A DNA stretch of 64,000 bases from Sinomonas sp. R1AF57 (GCF_002224485.1 NZ_CP022463.1:1272717-1336716); one strand, 5' to 3'; counted from the stretch's first letter, positions 35,028 to 46,997 are shown. The notes: generated by a model from the sequence alone, not told the origin. Program-made: numbers and translations.

Positions 35028-35825
35028 GTGCTCCTGCGGGCAGTGCCGCTCGGGTCGCCCGGGTCGGTGCTGCCCGCCGGCGTCTGCACGCCCGGGGAGC
35101 TCGAGCGGGCCGCCGCGATCCTCGAGCCCGTCCGGAGCCACGAGTTCCTCGCCGGGCGGCTCGCGCTCAGGGCACTCGTGGCCGAGGCCGCCGGGACCGA
35201 TCCCCGGCTCGTGCTCCCGGCGTACACCTGCCCCGACTGCGGGCGGGGGGAGCATGGTGCGCCCGGGTTCGTGCTCGCGGCCTCCGCGCACGACGGCGGT
35301 GCCCGCCTGCCGCTTCCCCGTCCCGGGCGGCTCCTCCCGGTCGCGGCGAGCATGTCCCGCGCCGGGGGCTGGGCCCTCCTCGCCGCCGAGGTCACCCCGT
35401 GTGCCGCCGAGGTCACCCCGTGTGGTGCCGAGGTCACCCGGTGTGGTGCCGAGGTCACCCGGTGTGGTGCCGAGGTCACCCCGTGTGGTGCCGAGGTCAC
35501 CCCGTGTGGTGCCGAGGTCACCGGTTGCGTGCAGGGTCTCGGCGTCGACCTGGCCGCCGTCGCTGACTTCCGCGCCGCGATCCCGGACGCTGCCTTCTCA
35601 GCGGCCGAGCGCCGTCGTGCGTTGGAGGCGGCAGAGCCCGCCCGGGAAGCGGCGAGGATCTGGGCGCGCAAGGAAGCCCTTCTGAAGGCCTTCGGCAGCG
35701 GGCTGCGCGGGGACACCCAGTCGATCGAGACGCTCGAGGACCCGCGGGTGCGCGACCTCAGCCCGGCAGCTCTCGGCCTGCCGCCGGAATTCGTCGCGGC
35801 CGTCGCCCAGACGCGCTGCAGCTGA
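35028..35825 (+). CDS. Sfp-type 4'-phosphopantetheinyl transferase with a cysteine heptapeptide insert
   Basis: A 265-residue enzyme that would transfer phosphopantetheine from CoA to carrier proteins. Conserved parts: N-terminal ERAAAILEPVRSHEFLAGRLALRALVAE, the metal-binding GVDL (Asp174) and WARKEALLKAFGSGL (Lys215, Glu216). Between the strand SMSRAGGWALLA and GVDL, relatives have a short loop; here residues 120-168 are seven copies of (G/A)AEVT(P/R)C, adding seven cysteines. This insert is encoded by a 21-bp minisatellite. Whether the enzyme folds and works with it is unknown. The likely client is the carrier domain of the nearby Pls/PosA synthetase. The stop lies in a second, 14-bp array. 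Confidence 0.82.
   Translation: MLLRAVPLGSPGSVLPAGVCTPGELERAAAILEPVRSHEFLAGRLALRALVAEAAGTDPRLVLPAYTCPDCGRGEHGAPGFVLAASAHDGGARLPLPRPGRLLPVAASMSRAGGWALLAAEVTPCAAEVTPCGAEVTRCGAEVTRCGAEVTPCGAEVTPCGAEVTGCVQGLGVDLAAVADFRAAIPDAAFSAAERRRALEAAEPAREAARIWARKEALLKAFGSGLRGDTQSIETLEDPRVRDLSPAALGLPPEFVAAVAQTRCS
35385..35531 (+). repeat. in-frame 21-bp minisatellite, seven copies, in the phosphopantetheinyl transferase gene
   Basis: Unit GCCGAGGTCACCCCGTGTGG plus one base, seven copies in register with the codons. Differences are mainly CCG/CGG at codon 5. Core GAGGTCACC is the complement of the GGTGACC core in the intergenic array just downstream. Confidence 0.95.
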
Positions 35826-35890
35826 CCCCCAGGAGGTGACCCACAGGAGATGACCTCCAGAAGGTGACCCACAGGAGGTGACTCCCAGAG
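35821..35890 (+). repeat. five tandem 14-bp repeats beginning at the phosphopantetheinyl transferase stop codon
   Basis: Units GCTGACCCCCAGGA, GGTGACCCACAGGA, GATGACCTCCAGAA, GGTGACCCACAGGA and GGTGACTCCCAGAG. The TGA of unit 1 (35823-35825) is the stop codon. A 20-base stretch, TGACCTCCAGAAGGTGACCC (35851-35870), is identical to 21905-21924. Confidence 0.92.
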
Positions 35891-35931
35891 GGAGGGGACG
35901 GGAAGGCGGCCCGCCGGGGTGGCTGCGGAGG

Positions 35932-37305
35932 CTACCGGGGGAGCGGCGGGAGCGCGCGCTCGAACAGCCAGGGCCCCAGCAGGTCCTCGGCGCGGAAGCC
36001 GCGTGCGCCGGCGCCGACGCGTCCGAGCAGCTCGGTGAAGTCCGCCGTCGTCGCATTGCCGTGCCGCCGCTCGGAGCCGAAGGCCGCCAGCACCCGGAAG
36101 AACCGGTCGTCCCCGACGGCCCGCCGCACCGCATGCAGCGCCAGCGCGCCCCGCTTGTAGACCCGGTCGTCGAACATGAGCTCCGGGCCGGGCGCCGCCA
36201 CGAGGATGTCCTCCTTCTGCTCCGAGAGCAGCCTCCAGGCGTCGGCCGCCCGCGCGGCGGCGGTTCCCTGCCCGGAGTGCTCGCTCCACAGCCATTCCGC
36301 GTAGCAGGCGAACCCCTCGTGGAGCCAGATGTCCTCCCAACGGCGCGCGGTGACCGAGTTGCCGAACCACTGGTGGGCCAGCTCGTGCGCGAGGAGCCGT
36401 TGGGATTCCCACGACCGCGTGATGTGGTTGCGCCCCACAATGGAGAGCGTCTGGGCCTCGAGCGGGATCTCGAGGGGGTCGTCGGTGACGACGACGGTGT
36501 AGTCACGGAACGGGTACGGCCCGAAGAGCTCGGCGAACAGCTCGACCATGCGCACCTGGTCGCGGAGGCCCGTCAGCGCCGCGCCGCGCAGCGCCGGCGG
36601 CACGGCGGCGAACACGCCGACGGCGGGGGAGCCGTGCGCACGCACCCGCCCGAGCTCGAGGAACTGGTAGCGCCCGATGATCAGGGTCGCGAGATAGGGC
36701 GCCATGGGCTCGTGGACCTCGTAGGCCCAGGTCTCGCGGCTGGCCTTGCGTCGGTGGCCCACGAGGAGGCCGTTCGAGACGACCCGGTAGCCAGCGTCCG
36801 CCGTCGCCGTGATGCGGAAGGTCGACTTCTGGCTCGGGTGGTCGTTGCACGGGAACCACGTGGGAGCGCCAACAGGCTGGCCGGAGACGAGCACGCCGTC
36901 GGACAGTTCCTCCCAGCCGACCTCGCCCCAGAGCCCATCCACCGGCTCCGGGGTGCCCTCGTAGCGGATCTCGAGGTGGAAGTCCTGGCCCTTCGCAAGG
37001 GGGGCTGACGGCGTGATGCGCAGCTCGTCGGCGCGCTGGGACGTCTTGGCGGGCTTCGCGCCGTTGACCTGGACCTTGGTCGCCCGGAGGCCGGCGAGGC
37101 TGAGGACGATGGTCTCGAGCCGGTCCCGCGCAGTGGAACGAAGGCGCGCACGCCCGGACAGGCGGTTGCTCGCGAGGCGGATGTCGAGCTCGAGGTCGTA
37201 GTGCGCCACGGCGTAGCCCGCCTGTCCGTGTCCGGGCGTGTAGGGGTCCGGCAGGGCCTCGTCCTTCGACTTCTTCCCGGGTCGGGTATGCGTCGTCTGG
37301 CTCAC
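35932..37305 (-). CDS. M1-family zinc aminopeptidase
   Basis: A 457-residue metallopeptidase with the zinc site HELAH (His307, His311) and Glu330 in RRWEDIWLHEGFACYAEWLW; the N-terminal saddle domain (YDLELDIRLASNRLSGRARL, GWEELSDGVLVSGQPVGAPTWFPCNDHPSQK) is intact. It lacks the C-terminal HEAT-like domain of long M1 enzymes, as in short actinobacterial forms. GTG 37305 overlaps the Pls/PosA gene stop by four bases, so it is co-translated with the synthetase. In Streptomyces, epsilon-poly-lysine producers encode a membrane-associated peptidase that degrades the polymer; a similar self-processing role here is inference. Confidence 0.87.
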   Translation of the reverse strand: MSQTTHTRPGKKSKDEALPDPYTPGHGQAGYAVAHYDLELDIRLASNRLSGRARLRSTARDRLETIVLSLAGLRATKVQVNGAKPAKTSQRADELRITPSAPLAKGQDFHLEIRYEGTPEPVDGLWGEVGWEELSDGVLVSGQPVGAPTWFPCNDHPSQKSTFRITATADAGYRVVSNGLLVGHRRKASRETWAYEVHEPMAPYLATLIIGRYQFLELGRVRAHGSPAVGVFAAVPPALRGAALTGLRDQVRMVELFAELFGPYPFRDYTVVVTDDPLEIPLEAQTLSIVGRNHITRSWESQRLLAHELAHQWFGNSVTARRWEDIWLHEGFACYAEWLWSEHSGQGTAAARAADAWRLLSEQKEDILVAAPGPELMFDDRVYKRGALALHAVRRAVGDDRFFRVLAAFGSERRHGNATTADFTELLGRVGAGARGFRAEDLLGPWLFERALPPLPR

Positions 37306-40300
37306 CGCGTGGGTGCCTCCGGTTCCTTCCAGGGCGCCACGGGGTTGCCGCGCCAGTAGCTGGCCGCCGGGACGTGCTCGCCCCGCATCACGAGCGACGC
37401 CGGCCCCACGGTCGCGCCGTCGGCGATCTCCGCCCCCGGGAGGATCACACCGTGCGGGCCGAGGGTCGCGCCCTCGCCGAGCACCACGGCGTCGATCGCC
37501 ATGATGCGGTCGTGGAACAGGTGCGTCTGCACCACGCAGCCGCGGTTCACGGTGGAGCTCGGGCCGAGCGAGACGAGGTCCGCCTCGGGCAGCCAGTAGC
37601 TCTCGCACCACGTGCCCGAGCCGATCTTCGCACCGAGGGACCGCAGCCACCACACGAGCGCCGGGGTGCCGGACGCCGCACGCGCGAACCACGGTGCCGC
37701 GACCATCTCCACGAACGTGTCCTGGACCTCGTTGCGCCACACGAACGAGCTCCACAACGGGTGCTCGCCGGCCTTGATGCGCCCCACGAAGAGCCACTTC
37801 GCGGCCGTCGCGGACACCGCGGCGATCGCGCCCGCGACGAGCATGACGGCGCCGCCCAGCAGTGCCGCGGGCAGGTACCCCCACGCCGAGGCGAGCCAGT
37901 CGAGGGCAACGAGCACGACGACGGCGATCGCCACCGTGAGCACGACCGGCACCGCGCGGCACAGCTCCCACAGGGCCCGGGCCACCTTGAGGCGCGGGAC
38001 CGGGTTGAAGGTCCGCTCGGTGTCCGACGAGATGGCGGTGCGGCGGAGGCGGACGGGAGGACTGCCCAGCCAGGACGAGCCCGACTTGGCCTTCTTGGGT
38101 GTGGCCGAGAGGACCGCGACGAGTCCGTCCTTGGGCACGGCGCGGCCAGCCGCCGTCATGCCCGAGTTGCCCAGGAACGCGCGCTTGCCGACCTTAGCCG
38201 GGGCGATCTTCACCCAGCCGCCTCCGAGCTCGTAGCTGGCCACCATCGTGTCGTCGGCGAGGAACGCGCCGTCGGCCACCGTGGTCATCTTCGGCAGCAG
38301 GAGGACCGTGGACGCCTCGACGTGCTTGCCGACCTTTGCCCCCAGGATCCGCAGCCACACCGGGGTGAAGAGGCTCGCGTAGACGGGGAACAGGACGTCC
38401 CGGGCCAGATCGAGCACACGCTCGGTGGCCCAGACCTGCCAGCCCGTCCGGGAGCGGATGCGGTGGTACCCCTGGGTCAGGCCGAGCCCGAGAAGGCGCG
38501 TCACGCCAGCGACGAGCGCCAGGTTGAGCACGAACCAGGCGGCCGCCGCGAGGGGCGTCGCCGCGAGCAGCGGGACGATGGCACCATGCAGCGAGTCGTG
38601 CCCCCGCGCCGCCCAGACGAGCACAAGAGCGGCGGCCGCGGCCGAGACGAAAGGAATGAGGGCCAGCAGGGTCGACGCCGCCGCGAACGCGGCGATCCAT
38701 GCGCCCTCGCGCACACTGGACCGGCGCACGGGGGCCTCCGGCCAGCCCGGCTTCGCCTTCCCCACCCGGGTGGCGGGTGAGCCAGCCACGCGCAGGCCGG
38801 CCTTGACCTTCCCCGACACGGCCGAGCCGGGGTCCACGACCGCCCCTGCGCCGATGCGTGCTCCCGGCAGGAGCGTGCTGCGCGCGCCCACGGCCGCGCC
38901 GGCGCCGATGCTGATGCCGCCGATGTGCACCCAGTCCCCGTCGATCCACCAGCCGGAGAGGTCCACCTCGGGCTCGACCGACGCGCCCGGGCCAACGGAC
39001 AGCATGCCCGTGACCGGGGGGACGGAATGAAGCACGGCGTCCCGGCCGATCTTCGCGCCCAGGGCCCGCGCGTAGTACGGGACAAACGGCGCGCTCGCCA
39101 GGCTCACGGCCTGGGCGAGGTCGGAGATCTGCTCAGCAAGCCACAGGCGCAGGTGGACGCTGCCCGAGCGTGGGTACCTGCCGGGCTCCACCCCGCGCAG
39201 CAGGACCCGGGAGGCCGCGACAGAGATGGCCATCCTGCCCCACGGGCTCACGAACACGAGCCACATGGCGGCGACCCACCACCACGAGAGTGTGGGCGCC
39301 GCGGACCATCCGCCGATCGCGGCGAGCAGGTTGTTGCCCGCGGCGAGGTACGTGAGCCACCGCATGCCCACGAGGATGAAGAGCGGTATGCCCATGAGGG
39401 TCTGGACCACCTGGGTCCGGCGCGAAGTGGGCCGCACGGTCCGCTCCCGCGGCTCAGCCGCTGCCCCGCCCGTTCCGAGGACGGCCTCGACGAGCGCGCC
39501 GACCCGCGGGTGCGCGTAGACGTCCGCGACTGTCACCGTCGGATACCTCCGGCGCAGTGCCGAGACGAGCTGCGCGGCGGAGAGCGAGCCGCCGCCATGG
39601 GCGAAGAAGTCCGCGTCCAGGCCGGGGGCCCGCGTGCCGAGCACGGCGCCCCACTGCTCGACGATCCACGCCGCATCCTCTGGCAGCTCGAGGCCCGGCC
39701 CCTCGTCATCGGTCTGGCCCGGCAGCGGCCATGGGAGCGCGTTGCGGTCCACCTTGCCGCTCGTCTTGGTCGGGAGGGAGCCGACGACGGCGAGCACCGG
39801 CACGAGCGCGGCCGGCAGCTCCCGCGCGAGGCGCCTCCGGTATGCGGCGAGGTCCGGCGTCACCCCGTCGGAAAGCGCCAGGTACCCGACAAGGATCTGG
39901 TTCCCCGCCGCCGTCGTGCGCACAGCCGCGGCCGCGCCGGCAACGCCGGGGAGCGCCTGGAGGGCGGCGTCGACCTCGCCGAGCTCGATGCGGCGGCCGC
40001 CGAGCTTGACCTGCTCGTCGGCCCGGCCCTGGAACAGGAGCCCTTCAGGCTCGAACCTGACGAGGTCCCCCGAACGGTAGGCACGCTCCCAGCCGAGGCT
40101 CGGCATGGGGGCGTACTTCTCGGCGTCCTTGGCGGGGTCGAGGTAGCGGGCCAGGCCGACGCCGCCGATGATCAGCTCGCCCACGCCGCCTTCGGGCACC
40201 GGTGTGCCGTGCGCGTCGACGATTGCGAGGTCCCAGCCGTCGAGCGGGAGACCGATCCGGACGGGCCCGACGCCGTCCATCTGCGCGGCGCACGCGACCA

Positions 40301-41276
40301 CGGTGGCCTCGGTGGGCCCGTACGTGTTCCAGACCTCGCGGCCCTCGACCGCCAGGCGGGCGGCGAGCTCGGGCGGGCACGCCTCGCCGCCGAAGATCAG
40401 CAGGCGCACGTTCTCGAGCGCCTCGGCAGGCCACAGTGCCGCGAGCGTGGGGACGGTGGAGACGACCGTGATGCCGCGCTGCACGAGCCACGGTCCCAGG
40501 TCCATGCCCGTGCGCACCAGCGCCCGCGGGGCGGGGACCAGGCACGCCCCGTGCCGCCAGGCGAGCCACATCTCCTCGCACGAGGCGTCGAACGCGACGG
40601 AGAGCCCGGCCAGGACCCTGTCCTCCGGGCCGACCGGCTCGTGCCGGAGGAAGAGGCGGGCCTCGGCGTCGACGAACGCGGCCGCGGAGCGGTGGGACAC
40701 CGCGACGCCCTTCGGCGTGCCCGTCGAGCCGGAGGTGAAGATGATCCAGCAGTCATCCTCGGGACGGGGCATGCGGGGGGCGGGGAATGGCTTGGGCCGC
40801 TTCCTGCCCACCACGAGGGACCCGCCTCCGCGGATGATTCCCGCGACGCCGGCCTCGCCGAAGACGAGCTTCGCGCGCTCGTCCGGGTCGTCGGCGTCCA
40901 CGGGGACGTATGCGGCGCCCACGAGCAGCACGGCCAGGATCGCGATGTACAGCTCCGCGGTGCCCGAGGGGATCCGCACGCCGACGCGGTCACCGGCGCC
41001 GAGGCCTGCCGCGTGGAGCGTCCGGCCGGTGGCGCGGACCTCCTCGAGCAGTTCGGCGTAGGAGAGGGCCCGGACGCCGTCGTCGATCGCCGGGGCGTCG
41101 GGGAAGGCCTGCGCGGTCGCGATCAGGATGTCGATGAGTGTCCTCGCCGGCGGAGTCCGGTCCGAGCCGGGCAGCTGGGGAGGATGGGGCCTCGGCGCGG
41201 CCTCTGCAACGCGTTCTGGGGCATCTGTCACTGCCGGGCCTTCGGGCTCGCTCGGGGCTGTCATCTCCCGGCCCAT
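37302..41276 (-). CDS. Pls/PosA-family non-ribosomal peptide synthetase
   Basis: A 1324-residue membrane synthetase. Residues about 45-520 are an adenylation domain (FTSGSTGTPKGVAVSH; NTYGPTEATVVA; YRSGDLVRF; final Lys in PTKTSGKVDRNALP). A carrier domain follows with phosphopantetheine Ser564 (DADFFAHGGGSLSAAQL). The C-terminal 700 residues hold several transmembrane segments alternating with three hexapeptide-repeat (left-handed helix) modules, for example VHIGGISIGAGAAVGARSTL. No condensation or thioesterase domain is present. This is the architecture of epsilon-poly-L-lysine synthetase relatives, which polymerise one amino acid through the C-terminal part. The amino acid is not predictable with confidence. 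Start could be ATG 41276 or 41264, the latter with GGGAG adjacent. Confidence 0.9.
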   Translation of the reverse strand: MGREMTAPSEPEGPAVTDAPERVAEAAPRPHPPQLPGSDRTPPARTLIDILIATAQAFPDAPAIDDGVRALSYAELLEEVRATGRTLHAAGLGAGDRVGVRIPSGTAELYIAILAVLLVGAAYVPVDADDPDERAKLVFGEAGVAGIIRGGGSLVVGRKRPKPFPAPRMPRPEDDCWIIFTSGSTGTPKGVAVSHRSAAAFVDAEARLFLRHEPVGPEDRVLAGLSVAFDASCEEMWLAWRHGACLVPAPRALVRTGMDLGPWLVQRGITVVSTVPTLAALWPAEALENVRLLIFGGEACPPELAARLAVEGREVWNTYGPTEATVVACAAQMDGVGPVRIGLPLDGWDLAIVDAHGTPVPEGGVGELIIGGVGLARYLDPAKDAEKYAPMPSLGWERAYRSGDLVRFEPEGLLFQGRADEQVKLGGRRIELGEVDAALQALPGVAGAAAAVRTTAAGNQILVGYLALSDGVTPDLAAYRRRLARELPAALVPVLAVVGSLPTKTSGKVDRNALPWPLPGQTDDEGPGLELPEDAAWIVEQWGAVLGTRAPGLDADFFAHGGGSLSAAQLVSALRRRYPTVTVADVYAHPRVGALVEAVLGTGGAAAEPRERTVRPTSRRTQVVQTLMGIPLFILVGMRWLTYLAAGNNLLAAIGGWSAAPTLSWWWVAAMWLVFVSPWGRMAISVAASRVLLRGVEPGRYPRSGSVHLRLWLAEQISDLAQAVSLASAPFVPYYARALGAKIGRDAVLHSVPPVTGMLSVGPGASVEPEVDLSGWWIDGDWVHIGGISIGAGAAVGARSTLLPGARIGAGAVVDPGSAVSGKVKAGLRVAGSPATRVGKAKPGWPEAPVRRSSVREGAWIAAFAAASTLLALIPFVSAAAAALVLVWAARGHDSLHGAIVPLLAATPLAAAAWFVLNLALVAGVTRLLGLGLTQGYHRIRSRTGWQVWATERVLDLARDVLFPVYASLFTPVWLRILGAKVGKHVEASTVLLLPKMTTVADGAFLADDTMVASYELGGGWVKIAPAKVGKRAFLGNSGMTAAGRAVPKDGLVAVLSATPKKAKSGSSWLGSPPVRLRRTAISSDTERTFNPVPRLKVARALWELCRAVPVVLTVAIAVVVLVALDWLASAWGYLPAALLGGAVMLVAGAIAAVSATAAKWLFVGRIKAGEHPLWSSFVWRNEVQDTFVEMVAAPWFARAASGTPALVWWLRSLGAKIGSGTWCESYWLPEADLVSLGPSSTVNRGCVVQTHLFHDRIMAIDAVVLGEGATLGPHGVILPGAEIADGATVGPASLVMRGEHVPAASYWRGNPVAPWKEPEAPTR

Positions 41277-41343
41277 TGTTGCAGAGCGGGGCGCCGCCGA
41301 CCGGGAACGGGGACGGTTCCCGTCGGCGGCGGTCGTCACAGCA

Positions 41344-42309
41344 TCAGGGGACGAGCAGCACCTTCCCGGTCGTGCTCCGTCCCTCGAGGGCGCGGTGGGC
41401 GTCGGCCGCCTGCCACAGCGGGAACTGGGCCCCGACGCGCACGCTGAGCGAGCCGTCGGCCGCGGCGCCGAACACCTCGGAGGAGCGCCACCGCCGCTCG
41501 TTGGCATTGAGCAGGTGGTGCGCGAGGGTCGGGCGGGTGAGGAAGAGCGAGCCGCCGGTGTTGAGCCGCTGAGGGTCGACCGGGGGCACCGGGCCCGACG
41601 CAGCGCCGAAGAGCACGAGCATTCCCCGGACGCGGAGGCTTGCGAGCGAGCCGTCGAACGTGTCCCGCCCGACGCCGTCGTACACCACATCGACGCCGGT
41701 TCCGCCCGTCAGCTCGCGCACCTGGTCGGGGAACTCGTGGTAGCGGATCACGTGGTCCGCGCCCGCGCCGTCGGCGAGCTCGGCCTTGGCGTCGGTGGAG
41801 ACGGTCGTGATGACCCGCGCTCCCCGGGCCTTGAGCATCTGGATGAGGAGGAGCCCCACGCCGCCCGCTCCCGCGTGCACGAGGGCCGTCTGGCCGGACT
41901 CGACGCGGAATGTCGAGGTCACGAGGTAGTGCGCCGTCATGCCCTGCAGCGGCAGGGCCGCCGCGGTGAGGAGGTCCAGGCCCTCGGGGATCGGGAGCGC
42001 CTTGTCCGCGTCGACCAGCGCGTACTCGGCGTACGTCCTGACGCCCTCGGCGGTCGCGACCCGGTCGCCGTGGGCGAATCCCTCGACGCCCTCGCCCACC
42101 TCGGCGACGACGCCGGAGGCCTCGGCGCCGGGAGTGAAGGGGAACGGGATCTTGTAGATGCCCTGGCGCTGGTAGGTCTCGATGAAGTTGATGCCCGCCG
42201 CGGCGACCCGGATGAGGAGCTGGCCGGGACCGGGATGCGGCATCTCCACCTCTGCAGGTGCGAGGACCTCGGGCCCTCCGGGCGCGGCGGCGACGATGGC
42301 GTTTATCAT
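41344..42309 (-). CDS. quinone oxidoreductase-like zinc-independent alcohol dehydrogenase
   Basis: A 321-residue medium-chain dehydrogenase/reductase close to QOR (NADPH:quinone reductase): RVAAAGINFIETYQRQGIYKIPFPFTPGAEASGVVAEVG, the NADPH-binding ALVHAGAGGVGLLLIQMLKARGA, and the C-terminal HRALEGRSTTGKVLLVP. No structural zinc cysteines. It probably reduces quinones or enones; the physiological substrate is unknown. ATG at 42309 with GAAGGAGA upstream. Divergent from argC, so its promoter shares the ArgR-operator region. Confidence 0.9.
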   Translation of the reverse strand: MINAIVAAAPGGPEVLAPAEVEMPHPGPGQLLIRVAAAGINFIETYQRQGIYKIPFPFTPGAEASGVVAEVGEGVEGFAHGDRVATAEGVRTYAEYALVDADKALPIPEGLDLLTAAALPLQGMTAHYLVTSTFRVESGQTALVHAGAGGVGLLLIQMLKARGARVITTVSTDAKAELADGAGADHVIRYHEFPDQVRELTGGTGVDVVYDGVGRDTFDGSLASLRVRGMLVLFGAASGPVPPVDPQRLNTGGSLFLTRPTLAHHLLNANERRWRSSEVFGAAADGSLSVRVGAQFPLWQAADAHRALEGRSTTGKVLLVP

Positions 42310-42385
42310 GGCTCTCCTTCTGCTGGGGTGCGTCTAGGCTCGGGAACCATCCTACGGACGCCGACAATCTGCTGATGCATAAATA

Positions 42386-44631
<2,246 letters not shown>

Positions 44632-44643
44632 AAGGGGACGCGC

Positions 44644-45612
44644 GTGGCTGAGACCACCAGCAGCGGCACGACGAGCCCGAACATCCGCCTCGCCATGGAC
44701 AAGGCCGAGACCCTCATCGAGGCCCTGCCCTGGATCCAGCGCTTCGCCGGCACCACCATGGTGGTCAAGTACGGCGGCAATGCGATGGTCAACGACGAGC
44801 TGCGGCGCGCCTTCGCCGAGGACATCGTCTTCCTGCACCACGTGGGCATCCATCCCGTGGTCGTGCACGGCGGCGGCCCGCAGATCAACGCGATGCTCGC
44901 CCGCGTGGGAATCGAGAGCGAGTTCAAGGGCGGCCTCCGCGTCACCACGCCGGAGGCCATGGATGTGGTCCGCATGGTCCTCACGGGCCAAGTGGGCCGC
45001 GAGCTCGTCGGCCTCATCAACTCCCATGGCCCCTACGCCGTGGGCATGTCGGGTGAGGACGCCGGCCTCCTCCGGGCGGTCCGCACGGGCACGGAGGTCG
45101 ACGGCGAGGAGGTGGACCTCGGGCTCGTGGGCGAGGTCGTCGGCGTCAACCCCGGCGCCATCCTCGACATCCTCGGCGCGGGCCGCATCCCTGTCGTCTC
45201 CACCGTCGCCCCGGAGGTCACCGCGGAGACCGGGCCCGACGGCGTCGAACGCTTCCAGCCGACCGGCCAGGTCCTCAACGTCAACGCCGACACCGCCGCG
45301 GCCGCGGTCGCCGTCGCGCTCAACGCCTCGCGCCTCGTGGTCCTCACGGACGTCGAGGGCCTCTACAGCAACTGGCCGGACAGGGACTCGCTCGTCTCCC
45401 AGATCTCCGCCTCCGAGCTGCGCGACATGCTCCCCTCCCTCGAGTCCGGCATGATCCCCAAGATGGGCGCCTGCCTCAAGGCCGTCACGGAGGGCGTGGA
45501 CCGTGCCGCGATCGTCGATGGCCGCAGCCCCCACACGATGCTCCTCGAGATCTTCACGAACGCCGGCGTCGGCACCCAGGTGGTGCCCGACGGGGAAGGA
45601 CAGCACGCATGA
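44644..45612 (+). CDS. argB: acetylglutamate kinase
   Basis: A 322-residue amino-acid kinase phosphorylating N-acetylglutamate. Motifs [34 protein letters not shown] and [31 protein letters not shown] are intact. The 20-residue N-terminal extension before the kinase fold is present in arginine-inhibited forms. GTG 44644 with AAAGGGG upstream; its end overlaps argD by four bases. Confidence 0.96.
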   Translation: MAETTSSGTTSPNIRLAMDKAETLIEALPWIQRFAGTTMVVKYGGNAMVNDELRRAFAEDIVFLHHVGIHPVVVHGGGPQINAMLARVGIESEFKGGLRVTTPEAMDVVRMVLTGQVGRELVGLINSHGPYAVGMSGEDAGLLRAVRTGTEVDGEEVDLGLVGEVVGVNPGAILDILGAGRIPVVSTVAPEVTAETGPDGVERFQPTGQVLNVNADTAAAAVAVALNASRLVVLTDVEGLYSNWPDRDSLVSQISASELRDMLPSLESGMIPKMGACLKAVTEGVDRAAIVDGRSPHTMLLEIFTNAGVGTQVVPDGEGQHA

Positions 45613-46997
45613 GCGACAGCATTGGGTCGACCTCGCCTTCGCCCGTTGAGGGGGCGGGCCTGCCGCCCACGAGTGCCCACGGATCCCCGGAGGCCCGCCC
45701 CCTCACCGAGCTGGTGGAGGGCTCGCCGTCCGGCGCGGCCTGGCTCGCCCGCTACTCGGACTCGCTCATGGGCGTCTTCGGCACTCCGCAGCGCGTCCTG
45801 GTCCGGGGGCAGGGCTGCTACGTGTGGGACGCCGACGGCAAGCAGTACCTCGACCTGCTCGGCGGCATCGCCGTCAACGCCCTCGGCCACGCGCACCCGT
45901 TCGTCACGAGCGTGATCTCGTCCCAGCTCTCCACGCTCGGCCACGTCTCGAACTTCTTCACGAGCCCCACCCAGGTGGCGCTGGCGGAGAAGCTGCTGGA
46001 GATCACCGGCGCGCCCGCTGGGTCCAAGGTGTTCTTCGCGAACTCCGGCACCGAGGCGAACGAGGCCGCGTTCAAGCTGGCTCGAAGGAACAGCACCAAC
46101 GCGGGCGGCGGGCCGCGCACCAAGGTCGTCGCGCTCGAGGGCGCGTTCCACGGCCGCACCATGGGCGCCCTCGCGCTGACGGCCAAGAAGGCGTACCGCG
46201 AGCCGTTCGAGCCGCTGCCCGGCGGGGTCGTGCACATCCCGTTCGGCGACGTCGAGGCGCTCCGCGCCGCCGTCGACGAGAGCACCCAGGCCGTGTTCCT
46301 CGAGCCGATCCAGGGTGAGGCCGGCGTGATCCCGCTCCCGAAGGGATACCTCGCCGAGGCGCGGAAGATCACGCACGACGCCGGCGCCCTCCTGATCGTC
46401 GACGAGGTCCAGACCGGGATCGGCCGCACGGGCAGCTGGCTCGCGATCGAGGGCTCGGGCGTGGTCCCCGACGCCGTCACGCTCGCCAAGGGCCTCGGCG
46501 GCGGGTTCCCGATCGGCGCCCTCGTGACGTTCGGCGCCGAGGTGAGCGCGCTCCTGAGCGCCGGCCAGCACGGCACCACGTTCGGCGGCAATCCGGTCGC
46601 GACCGCCGCCGCGCTGGCCACAGTCCACGCGCTCGAGTCGCAGGGCGTCCTCGCGAACGTCCGCGCCGTGGGGGAGCGGCTCCGCACCGCCCTCGCCGCG
46701 CTGCCCGAGGTCGCCGAAGTCCGCGGCCGCGGCCTGCTGATCGGCATCGACCTGGCGGTCCCCCCGGGGGACACGGCGCCGCTGCCCGACGGCGCGAACC
46801 TCGCCGCCGCCGTCGTGAACCAGGCACTCGAGGCGGGCTTCATCATCAACGCGCCGGGCCCGCGGACCCTCCGCCTCGCGCCGCCGCTCATCCTCACGGC
46901 CGAGCAGGCCGACACGTTCGTCGCGGCGCTGCCGGGTCTGGTGGCGTCAGCCACAGAACGCCTCACCGCCGCGCAGACATCGAAGGAGGCGAAGTGA
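45609..46997 (+). CDS. argD: acetylornithine aminotransferase
   Basis: A 462-residue class III aminotransferase. [18 protein letters not shown] binds PLP phosphate, [16 protein letters not shown] holds the PLP aspartate, and the PLP lysine is Lys294 in [15 protein letters not shown] 45-residue variable N-terminal extension ([20 protein letters not shown]) is unusual; ATG 45609 is supported by the overlap with argB, but an internal start cannot be excluded. GTGA overlap joins it to argF. Confidence 0.95.
   Translation: MSDSIGSTSPSPVEGAGLPPTSAHGSPEARPLTELVEGSPSGAAWLARYSDSLMGVFGTPQRVLVRGQGCYVWDADGKQYLDLLGGIAVNALGHAHPFVTSVISSQLSTLGHVSNFFTSPTQVALAEKLLEITGAPAGSKVFFANSGTEANEAAFKLARRNSTNAGGGPRTKVVALEGAFHGRTMGALALTAKKAYREPFEPLPGGVVHIPFGDVEALRAAVDESTQAVFLEPIQGEAGVIPLPKGYLAEARKITHDAGALLIVDEVQTGIGRTGSWLAIEGSGVVPDAVTLAKGLGGGFPIGALVTFGAEVSALLSAGQHGTTFGGNPVATAAALATVHALESQGVLANVRAVGERLRTALAALPEVAEVRGRGLLIGIDLAVPPGDTAPLPDGANLAAAVVNQALEAGFIINAPGPRTLRLAPPLILTAEQADTFVAALPGLVASATERLTAAQTSKEAK

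Noticed and set aside
35385..35531. Possible CRISPR array
   Set aside because: The units are contiguous 21-bp repeats with no spacers and stay in the coding frame of a phosphopantetheinyl transferase.
38925..41447. Plus-strand 840-codon open frame opposite the Pls/PosA gene
   Set aside because: Shadow frame; the minus strand encodes a complete adenylation-carrier-membrane synthetase.
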